Positions 54,356-61,151 of a DNA stretch of 64,000 bases are shown in pieces. The position numbers were made by a program, and so were the translations under genes. Every line of letters starts with the position of its first letter. Within the stretch, counting starts at the first letter, position 1. The DNA comes from Motiliproteus sp036964625 (GTDB taxonomy: Bacteria; Pseudomonadota; Gammaproteobacteria; Pseudomonadales; Balneatricaceae): contig JBALTG010000006.1 of assembly GCA_036964625.1 (NCBI GenBank), forward strand, positions 1 through 64,000, written 5' to 3'. Below the pieces are notes generated by a model, which was given only the letters and a program-made list of their open reading frames with translations, was not told the origin of the DNA and did no database searches.

Positions 54356-55414
54356 ATGTCTTTACTGTTCCGCCAACTGTTCGATAGTTCTTCCTGCACC
54401 TATAGCTACGTGCTGGGAGACACGCGTAGCTGCCAGGCCCTGCTTATCGACCCTGTTTACGAGCGGTATAACCGGGATGAGGCATTGATCCGGGAGCTGG
54501 GTTTGCAGCTGGTACTCTGCGTTGATACCCATTGTCACGCCGACCATGTCAGTGCTTCTTACCTGATGAATCAGCATATGGGCTGTAAGATCGCCGCCTC
54601 TGGGAGAAGTGGTATCCAGGGGTTGGACCGGGGCCTTAGCCACGGCGACCGTATTGATATTGGAAACCTGCGGCTTGATGTACGGGCTACCCCAGGGCAT
54701 ACCGACGGTTGCATCACCCTGGTTTTGGCCAATCATTCACTGGCCTTTACCGGCGACTGTCTGCTGATCCGTGGTTGCGGTCGTACCGACTTCCAACAGG
54801 GTTCGGCGGCTACTCTTTTCCGCTCCATCACCGAGCAGATATTTACTTTGCCGGACCAATGTTTGATCTACCCTGGGCACGATTACCAGGGGCGCGCCCA
54901 GAGTTCGGTCGGAGAAGAGAAACGCTTCAACCCGCGCATCGGTGGAGGCGCAAACGAGACCGATTTCATCGGTTATATGGAGAATATGCGTCTGCCTCAT
55001 CCAAGGAGATTGGATGAGGCAGTGCCCGCCAACCTGAGAGCTGGGCGCCCTCTCGACGGTAGGGTTCCTCAGGCTCCTGACTGGGCCCCAGTCGTGACCA
55101 CCTACAGCGGTATTTTAGAAGTGTGCCCTGAGTGGGTCGCGACACACTTAGATCAGGTCGCCGTACTGGATGTGCGCAACGCCGCCGAGCAAGCCGAGGA
55201 GCCTGTGCATATCGCCGGCGCTATTAATATCCCTCTGCACCAGCTGCGTGGCCGGCTAAAAGAGATCCCACAGGACCGGCCAGTAATGGCCCTTTGTCGC
55301 TCAGGACGACGTTCGGCAATGGCTTTTAATATCCTGCGTGAAGAGGGTTGGGAGCAGGTGGCCAATGTCCAGGGAGGGCTACTGCGCTGGCATGCAGAAG
55401 GGCTGCCCTCGTAG
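54356..55414 (+). CDS. Persulfide dioxygenase-rhodanese fusion
   Basis: A 352-residue protein with an ETHE1-like metallo-beta-lactamase domain (1-240) and a C-terminal rhodanese domain (255-352). The MBL domain has THCHADHVSAS, ATPGHTDGCITLVL, FTGDCLL and YPGHDYQGR, giving the iron ligands. The rhodanese has LDVRNAAEQA and the active cysteine in LCRSGRRSAM. It oxidises glutathione persulfide to sulfite with sulfur transfer, a route of sulfide detoxification. GGGAGG precedes the start. Upstream 54148-54355 shows no gene. Confidence 0.92.
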   Translation: MSLLFRQLFDSSSCTYSYVLGDTRSCQALLIDPVYERYNRDEALIRELGLQLVLCVDTHCHADHVSASYLMNQHMGCKIAASGRSGIQGLDRGLSHGDRIDIGNLRLDVRATPGHTDGCITLVLANHSLAFTGDCLLIRGCGRTDFQQGSAATLFRSITEQIFTLPDQCLIYPGHDYQGRAQSSVGEEKRFNPRIGGGANETDFIGYMENMRLPHPRRLDEAVPANLRAGRPLDGRVPQAPDWAPVVTTYSGILEVCPEWVATHLDQVAVLDVRNAAEQAEEPVHIAGAINIPLHQLRGRLKEIPQDRPVMALCRSGRRSAMAFNILREEGWEQVANVQGGLLRWHAEGLPS

Positions 55415-55645
55415 AAGGCCCTGAGTTTGATGGCTATAAGGTGTCTTGGTTTAAAGGGAAGCTCCAAGTACTGTTCAGAGCTACAGTCTGCAGTGTGGTT
55501 GGGGTTTTGTGTCACCCCCCCCCACTTACAGTCTTCTGACATATCCAATTCAGGGCTTGCCAGCCAACCTAACAAGGTCCAAATATACAAATGTTCGGCG
55601 AGCGCATAGCGCGAACGAATAGACTAGTTGAGGAGGACAAGACCC

Positions 55646-56005
55646 ATGAGTTTAGAAGATATTGTACAACGAGGCTGGGATGCGGTCGGCGCCGGAGATT
55701 TCGATACTTTGGTGGCCGACTACGTGGAGGACATGACGTTCATCATGCCGGGGCAGGCCGACGTTCTTGAGGGGCGACAGGCGTTCCGCACGGCGCTGGA
55801 TGGTCTTGGGGAGATTCTCCCGCCAGGTTTCGAAATCACCGGGCTGCGTCAGATCGAAGGGGAAAACGAAGCCATCTCGATCGTTGAGTGGAAGTCCGAG
55901 AAGGTTGCAGGCTCCCAGCTGTCCGTCCTGTTCAAGTTTAAAGGCAACAAGATCTACGAGGAGCGGTGGTTCGTCGACACTGAACAATGGAAGAGCGCAT
56001 TCTGA
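55646..56005 (+). CDS. NTF2/SnoaL-like small protein
   Basis: A 119-residue single-domain protein of the NTF2-like fold (GWDAVGAGDFDTLVADYVED, then FIMPGQADVLEGRQAFRTA). GAGGAGGAC lies before ATG 55646. Such domains act as small isomerases, hydrolases or binding proteins; the function here is unknown. It stands alone, 230 bp after the persulfide dioxygenase gene, in a region rich in insertions. Confidence 0.8.
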   Translation: MSLEDIVQRGWDAVGAGDFDTLVADYVEDMTFIMPGQADVLEGRQAFRTALDGLGEILPPGFEITGLRQIEGENEAISIVEWKSEKVAGSQLSVLFKFKGNKIYEERWFVDTEQWKSAF

Positions 56006-56076
56006 GTTCTGCTTCTTTCATGTTCATGTCGGCTTGAAACACGAGAACGGCACGTTGTCGAACAAACGCATGTACC

Positions 56077-56133
56077 GGCGCGGGCCAGCGTCGTGATCGG
56101 CAACCTCGTTGATGATGCTCGCTGGCCCGCGCC
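56077..56133. repeat. Long-loop perfect inverted repeat after the NTF2-like gene
   Basis: GGCGCGGGCCAGCG at 56077-56090 and its exact inverse at 56120-56133, separated by 29 bases. It may be a terminator-like or recombination structure. No T run follows. The rest of the gap to 56372 contains a short open frame ending EINVLM at about 56322, without a start codon, and no recognisable gene. Confidence 0.6.
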
Positions 56134-56372
56134 AGTGATGCTTGGCGTTCCTGGTCGCGGAATGACCGCTTGGGTCGTCTAGTGCCGTCAGCGGAAGCTT
56201 GCTAGATGCTGAGCCGATAGCAGGCTGGAAACAAAGGAGACTCTCGAGGCCAGAGTACCCGTCGATGCATTACAAAACATGTACAAAGACACGCTGTTGA
56301 GAGAAATCAACGTATTGATGTAAAGTAACAAGAGATGTCTTGAACCCTGAGTCAGCATCAGTACCATAGAGT

Positions 56373-56555
56373 CTAGCAGCCTGTCGGACTTAACGCTGAT
56401 CTACTGCGGGAAAGCCGCTTCTCTTAAGTTAGAGGGGGGGCAATTTTCATCCTTTTTTCGTTTAATAGAACCACTATTAGCCTCAAAAGAGTTCGAAAAC
56501 TGTCTCAAATCGGTCTTCCCCTCGCTACGACCGGTCAAGTCCGGCAGACGGCTAG
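56373..56555 (+). mobile_element. Palindromic-ended repeat, copy 4
   Basis: Bounded by CTAGCAGCCTGTCGGACTTA and the inverse CCGGCAGACGGCTAG. The central 60 bases around AATAGAACCACTATT match the tupA copy. It is slightly longer than the others owing to an insertion with a G run near 56433. Intergenic. Confidence 0.87.
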
Positions 56556-56616
56556 CTAATTAGTTCATTGATATTAACAACCATAAAACGTCATATTTTC
56601 GAGAGATAAGGTACAT

Positions 56617-56991
56617 ATGAACCACTTTACAGTAGGCATCATCGGTGCGGGTCAAGCAGCCATGGAAATGTTGCAACAGCTCGTCAACGCTGATTTTGTC
56701 AAAATTATCGGTATCGCCGACATGAACGATAACGCACCTGGGATCGCACTTGCCAGAGACAACAACATACCCACCACGACGGATATGGCAGACATCTTAA
56801 AAGCAGGTAACGAGCTGGATATTCTGATTGATGTTACTGGTGTTAAAGCTGTACGAGACTCATTACGTAAGCACATGCAGGAAAGTGGCAACCATCACAC
56901 GGTTATCATGCATGAGCGTATATCGGCTCTTCTTATCTCTCTTGCCAGAGGTAAGCTAGTCAAGATGAAGGCCAGCGACGACGATTATTGA
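56617..56991 (+). CDS. Stand-alone NAD(P)-binding Rossmann protein
   Basis: A 124-residue protein comprising a single Rossmann domain: VGIIGAGQAAMEMLQQLVNA with GxGxxA, the acidic end of strand 2 in IGIADMND, and DVTGVKAVRD. It resembles the N-terminal domain of homoserine or acetaldehyde dehydrogenases, but without any catalytic domain. AGATAAGG lies upstream of ATG. Its role is unknown; a redox-state sensor or accessory is possible, given the FDH genes nearby. Confidence 0.75.
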   Translation: MNHFTVGIIGAGQAAMEMLQQLVNADFVKIIGIADMNDNAPGIALARDNNIPTTTDMADILKAGNELDILIDVTGVKAVRDSLRKHMQESGNHHTVIMHERISALLISLARGKLVKMKASDDDY

Positions 56992-56997
56992 AGGAAT

Positions 56998-57027
56998 TCC
57001 AGTCCTGAGCAGCGGTTCAGGACTGGA
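56998..57027. terminator. Perfect 11-bp hairpin after the Rossmann gene
   Basis: TCCAGTCCTGA / TCAGGACTGGA with an 8-base loop, 7 bp after the stop. No T run. The following 57028-57320 shows no supported gene. Confidence 0.55.
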
Positions 57028-57320
57028 GTCATAAAGATCGCTTGAGAAACGTCGCGTCATTTGTACCTGAGTGGAAGCGCCTACGGTAAATGGCCGTTCA
57101 CGACACAAGATGTGTGAAAACGTTTGAGCGGTTCGTGGTTGCCCAAAAAACCATCAGAAAACGCGCACGAGAGTTACTTCAACTCACATTCAAGTCCGAA
57201 AAAACGATTTTTATCGCCGGTGCTCACCGTCAGGTTTTGTTTTCACAGCCTGGACACAAAGGAGCCGCTCGCTCTTTTCGAACGAGCAGCGCCTCTTGAG
57301 GTATATTCGCCGTTTTAGGT

Positions 57321-57527
57321 TTAATGGCTTGGGTGATGTTCCCACAAAGTGTACATCCGGTTACCAATATACCAAGCGGAGCCGAAAAGTATCAACAAAA
57401 CAGCAGCAGACGTTTGTGAGCTTGATGACGCGGCGATAAAAAATAGAAACCCCATGGCGATGGTGAACACCGCAAGTGCTGAAAGCAGGTTGACCTTTTT
57501 ACCATTGTTGAAATCAAGATTTAACAT
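57321..57527 (-). CDS. Small two-segment membrane protein
   Basis: A 68-residue protein with two hydrophobic helices (LLSALAVFTIAMGFLFFIA and AAVLLILFGSAWYIGNRMY), a charged start and a histidine-rich end. AGAGGAG lies 6 bases before ATG, a strong translation signal, so I treat it as a real gene. No family recognised. It is on the same strand as the regulator and fdhD genes but separated from them. Confidence 0.65.
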   Translation of the reverse strand: MLNLDFNNGKKVNLLSALAVFTIAMGFLFFIAASSSSQTSAAVLLILFGSAWYIGNRMYTLWEHHPSH

Positions 57528-57687
57528 ATCAGTTCTCCTCTTTCACCTACTCCTACTCCACTATTATATCACGCACGGTATTCGGAGGTTCACGCGATGG
57601 CCGAGTGGCGAGAGGCATAGGTGCCAAGGAGTCCAGCGCATTGATAGCTGAAGATCATGGGTAATCAAGAATACAGCTGCAAACGGG

Positions 57688-58614
57688 TTACGATGACCAG
57701 ACCAGCTTGCCGCTGGTGCTGAAATCATAGCCGCCTAAGCGCTGGGCCTGGTGTCGGCTCTCGGGGCTTTCCAGTTGTCGCATCAGTTCGCGAAACAGGC
57801 GGCGGAAGAACACTCCTCGGTACAGTGCCAGGTCAAAACTCTCCCAACCCATCGACACGAAATCGAGCCCGAACTCGGCGGCGGTGCTGCGGGCGCCGGG
57901 GCCTGCATCGGCCAGCCCCATGGCGATCTGTGAGGCGATCTCGCGCTCGGTCAGCCCTTGTTCGGTCCGGTTCAGCTGTTCCAGGGTGTAGCCGCAGTGG
58001 CTCAGTGCTTCTTCCATAAACCGGTTGGAACCGGAGCCGTCTTGACGTAGCGCCCAGCGCAGTTCAGCGCGCAGCAGGCTGGGGATACTGTCGAATTTGA
58101 TGCGGGTGTCGGGGGTGACGATGATGCCAATTTCGCGTTTGAACGCATGGACCAGGACCCACTTGCTGTGTTGACGGTGCCGGCTGAGCAGCGCCGGGTG
58201 ACGCAGGTGGCTCTCTTCGGCAGGGCCCCAATGGATGGCGCACACATCGGCGCGTTGCCGTGCCAGCAGTGATAACCCGAGCCGGGTGCCGGTACTGGAG
58301 TAACTGACGATAGCGCTGGTTTGAATTTGCTGTGCCACCTGGCTGACGGCGCGGTGCAGGAGCGGATCGTCGCTGCCGGCGATGATAAGCCGATCGAGCA
58401 GTACCCCGCCATGGCTGGATTCGAATAACCATTGATCGACCAGATCGCGCGGGAATAACCATTTACCGGTGACCTTGGTGGCAGGGATCTGGCCTTCGCT
58501 GGCGAGCGCGTAGACCTTCTTTTCATTCAGGTGCAGGTATTCAGATATCTGCTTTATATTCATAAACCGGGGTGGCGCGCAGGCGATGTCGACCGGGGAG
58601 AGTGCGGCAACCAT
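57688..58614 (-). CDS. HTH-excisionase / periplasmic-binding-protein-like regulator
   Basis: A 308-residue cytoplasmic protein. Residues about 18-70 are an excisionase/MerR-type helix-turn-helix (MNIKQISEYLHLNEKKVYAL, GKWLFPRDLVDQWL). Residues 75-290 form a PBP-like ligand domain (RLIIAGSDDPLLHRAV, RWALRQDGSGSNRFMEE) related to oxyanion-binding proteins. This build is typical of regulators near molybdenum or tungsten enzymes. Start at ATG 58614; ATG at 58563 (MNIKQ) is an alternative. It follows fdhD with no gap. Confidence 0.82.
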   Translation of the reverse strand: MVAALSPVDIACAPPRFMNIKQISEYLHLNEKKVYALASEGQIPATKVTGKWLFPRDLVDQWLFESSHGGVLLDRLIIAGSDDPLLHRAVSQVAQQIQTSAIVSYSSTGTRLGLSLLARQRADVCAIHWGPAEESHLRHPALLSRHRQHSKWVLVHAFKREIGIIVTPDTRIKFDSIPSLLRAELRWALRQDGSGSNRFMEEALSHCGYTLEQLNRTEQGLTEREIASQIAMGLADAGPGARSTAAEFGLDFVSMGWESFDLALYRGVFFRRLFRELMRQLESPESRHQAQRLGGYDFSTSGKLVWSS

Positions 58615-58616
58615 GC

Positions 58617-59495
58617 TCAAGCCCTCCTTGCTTCAGAAGCTGCGCGCGGCTGGCTGTCAGGCTGGCTACGAAGCGCGGGGCGCTGATCATAATCGATGCG
58701 CGGGTGGCCATTGAAGACCAGGAAATGTTGGCCTTTGGCGCGCCCAATCAGCATCAGTCCGACCTGCTGGGCCAGCTCCATTCCCATCCGGGTCACACCG
58801 GAGCGGGACAGGACGATGGGGATGCCCATCTGGGCGACCTTGATCACCATCTCCGAAGTCAGCCGTCCAGTGGTATAAAACAGTTTGTCGTGGCCGTTCA
58901 TGCTGTTGAGCAGCATCTCGCCAGCCAGGGTATCGACGGCATTATGGCGGCCAACATCTTCGACAAAGCTCAGCACCTCGGTCCCTTGGCAGAGCGCGCA
59001 ACCATGTACCGCACCGGCTTTCTTGTAGACCTCGTTGTGTAGTTTCAGGCTATCGAGGAGACCGTAAATTTGGGATTGGGGCAGGCGCACGTCGGGTAAC
59101 TCGATCTGATCGATCTTCTCCATCAGTCCGCCGAACACCGTGCCCTGACCGCAACCGGTGGTGATGGTGCGGTGCTGCAGCTTCGCTTCCAGATCGCTGA
59201 CACCCTCATGCGTGACCACGGCCACCGCACCGACCTCCCAATCGACCTGCACGCTGCGTACCTGCTCGATCCTGTCGATAAAGCCCTGGTTGCGCAAGTA
59301 GCCGAGGGTGAGTAATTCAGGATGGCTACCCAGCGTCATCAGCGTGACAACCTCCTGTTTATCGACATACAGGGTCAGCGGTGCTTCCCCCGCGATCGAT
59401 ACTTGGCGCGATTCGCCCTGTTCATCCCAGGCCGAGACCTCGTGGGTATTAAGAAATCCAGCGCAAGTCATCAGCGGGCGATAGTTGTTGGTCAT
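58617..59495 (-). CDS. fdhD: Formate dehydrogenase sulfurtransferase FdhD
   Basis: Moves sulfur from a cysteine desulfurase to the Mo/W-bisMGD cofactor of formate dehydrogenase. The 292 residues include the N-terminal EAPLTLYVDKQEVVTLMTLG, the sulfur-relay loop TTGCGQGTVF and the C-terminal VEDVGRHNAVDTLAGEML and STGRLTSEM-like (TTGRLTSEM) motifs. The loop has one cysteine, whereas E. coli FdhD has CxxC, so only the first is kept. A second C-x-x-C lies in HGCALCQG. Its presence confirms that a formate dehydrogenase is encoded nearby. Confidence 0.94.
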   Translation of the reverse strand: MTNNYRPLMTCAGFLNTHEVSAWDEQGESRQVSIAGEAPLTLYVDKQEVVTLMTLGSHPELLTLGYLRNQGFIDRIEQVRSVQVDWEVGAVAVVTHEGVSDLEAKLQHRTITTGCGQGTVFGGLMEKIDQIELPDVRLPQSQIYGLLDSLKLHNEVYKKAGAVHGCALCQGTEVLSFVEDVGRHNAVDTLAGEMLLNSMNGHDKLFYTTGRLTSEMVIKVAQMGIPIVLSRSGVTRMGMELAQQVGLMLIGRAKGQHFLVFNGHPRIDYDQRPALRSQPDSQPRAASEARRA

Positions 59496-59645
59496 AGTTC
59501 GGTCCTTTGGGTGGCAGCAGTCACACCTTTAGCGCGGTAAGAAACTGTGGTGCGTCAGAAAAGCAGTTATTCGGATTGAGCAAGTTCTGTGCCCGAATCA
59601 ACGACCCAAAGATTGGCGTTGTAGCGCCGGAGTGTGTTTCTCGTT

Positions 59646-59659
59646 GGGTCAAAATGTCC
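59646..59659. promoter_or_regulatory. GGGTCAAAATG-type operator site upstream of the FDH operon
   Basis: GGGTCAAAATGTCC repeats the core of the paired sites at 48141-48186. It overlaps the 12-bp palindrome TGTCCATGGACA (59655-59666) and lies 150 bp before the DUF3305 gene in the divergent gap to fdhD. No convincing sigma54 promoter was found below it. The gap 59496-59808 contains no supported gene. Confidence 0.55.
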
Positions 59660-59808
59660 ATGGACAGAAATGAGGCGGTACCTTTTGTCCCTTTTTTTAC
59701 TATTTGCTTGGGGGCTTGGTTATCGCTGCACCCGTTGTTGCTTCGGTTGGGCGAGATGGAACGGTTATTGCTCTAGGGGTTCCATGATGTTCATCGAGAG
59801 AGGTCACT

Positions 59809-60423
59809 ATGTCACCGTCTTTACTGCTCGCGGCCACCACTGTCGCCGCTGAAACCGAAAGCACCGAAACCGAGCGCCAACCGCAAGCAGAGAATCGTTT
59901 TTGGCCGTTATTGGTCAGCTTGCGCAAGCAGTCCATCAAGCGTGGTTTGTGGGAGGTGGATAGCTGGTCACTGCAGGACTGCAGCAGCGACCGCACCGGC
60001 GAGCAGCGCCAGGCGCTGAGTGTTATTGAGCTGCCGGTCGCTGACGGCAGTATCGATTACCGATGGAGCGGGTTGTCGCTGGAGTTGTTTCGGGACGAAC
60101 GCGCCGCCTACCGCTTTAACCTGAGTGCGACCGATCCTCGGTTGTTTGTGATCTGTAGCGAGGAGGATGAGTTGATGCAGCCATATCTGGTGACGGCCAG
60201 CCAGGATGACGCCTCGTCCTATATGGACGGCGGTGAAGAAGATGTTTATTCGATCGCGATGCCCGAGGCGATTCAGTGTTGGATCGAAGGCTTTATAGGC
60301 CGACATGGTGAGCCCGAACTCGAGGCGGGTAAAAGCAAGCGCCGACATCATGGTAAACGGAAAAGCAGCGATAAGAACAGCCCTGAAAACGCCTGGAAAA
60401 GCACCGGAGGTGAGCGTGTCTGA
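59809..60423 (+). CDS. DUF3305 protein of the formate dehydrogenase cluster
   Basis: A 204-residue DUF3305-type protein. The central part (FWPLLVSLRKQSIKRGLWEV, then LELFRDERAAYRFNLSATDP and LFVICSEED) is the conserved region. It is usually encoded beside DUF3306, fdhD and formate dehydrogenase, and its function is unknown. The C-terminus is basic. The stop overlaps the start of the DUF3306 gene. It is the first gene of the forward operon. Confidence 0.85.
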   Translation: MSPSLLLAATTVAAETESTETERQPQAENRFWPLLVSLRKQSIKRGLWEVDSWSLQDCSSDRTGEQRQALSVIELPVADGSIDYRWSGLSLELFRDERAAYRFNLSATDPRLFVICSEEDELMQPYLVTASQDDASSYMDGGEEDVYSIAMPEAIQCWIEGFIGRHGEPELEAGKSKRRHHGKRKSSDKNSPENAWKSTGGERV

Positions 60424-60991
60424 TCGCCCTGTAGCTGTCTCGGAGGCTGGTTTTCTCAATCGCTGGTCACGACTAAAAAGCCAGCCTCAGCCTGCATATA
60501 AGGCGTCTAGCCGAGTGGCTGAGGCGGAACTGGAGGTCATTTCTGAAGAAACTGCCGAAGAAATTGCCGAAGAAATAGCCGAAGAAATAGCCGAAGCGCA
60601 GTCGCTGACCGATGCCGATATGCCCGCTATCGACAGCCTGGATGAGGCGTCGGATTTTAGCGGTTTCCTGTCCGAAAAGGTGTCCGAGCAGCTGCGACGC
60701 AAAGCGCTGAACAAGTTGTTTCATCTGCCCGAATTTAATATTCGCGACGGTCTCAATGAGTACGACGAAGACTACAGCACCTTTGTACCGCTGGGTGACA
60801 CGGTGACCTATCAGATGAAGCAGTTTATCGAGCGGCAGAAGCAGCAGTTTAACGAAGCGCTCGACGCTGAGGATGATGATCAAGTCTCGGCACGGACCGC
60901 AACAGGGTCTGATACCGAAGTGCGATCTGCAGATGAAGCAGAGCCAAGTGCCGAATCGATCTGTGCTGATGAGGTGGATGCGTGTGAGTAG
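60416..60991 (+). CDS. DUF3306 protein of the formate dehydrogenase cluster
   Basis: A 191-residue protein. Start is a GTG at 60416 with GGAGG 5 bases upstream. GFLNRWSRLK near the N-terminus and KALNKLFHLPEFNIRDGLNE are DUF3306 hallmarks. An in-frame repeat of about four 12-bp units encodes E-E-I-A repeats at residues 42-58. It overlaps DUF3305 and precedes the polyferredoxin by 160 bp; a 34-codon frame (60984-61088) in that gap was judged weak. Confidence 0.83.
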   Translation: MSDRPVAVSEAGFLNRWSRLKSQPQPAYKASSRVAEAELEVISEETAEEIAEEIAEEIAEAQSLTDADMPAIDSLDEASDFSGFLSEKVSEQLRRKALNKLFHLPEFNIRDGLNEYDEDYSTFVPLGDTVTYQMKQFIERQKQQFNEALDAEDDDQVSARTATGSDTEVRSADEAEPSAESICADEVDACE

Positions 60992-61151
60992 GTCGTTTTG
61001 TCTATACCAGTTTTTGCGTAGGGTCATTTTGGCCCTCGCGTTCCCTGCGTACGGTTTTGGCTTGGAGTCCTGCGGTCAGCAGGCGTGAATTTTCCGAGTA
61101 AGGCTGGTGCGGCAGTTGCACTAATAAATAACAGCGGAGTTAAACATCGCG

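Noticed and set aside
56077..56133. Integron attC site after the NTF2-like gene
   Set aside because: The palindrome is perfect and long, but the GTTRRRY and RYYYAAC end motifs of attC are absent.
59700..59750. Sigma54 promoter before the FDH operon (TGCACCC-N4-TTGCT or GGCTTGGTTATCGC)
   Set aside because: Neither has both the GG and GC elements with correct spacing and context.
59507..59776. 89-codon forward frame between fdhD and DUF3305
   Set aside because: No ribosome site, unnatural composition, and it covers the control region with the operator motif.
60984..61088. 34-codon frame between the DUF3306 and polyferredoxin genes
   Set aside because: GTG start inside the DUF3306 stop region without a convincing ribosome site; no family features.
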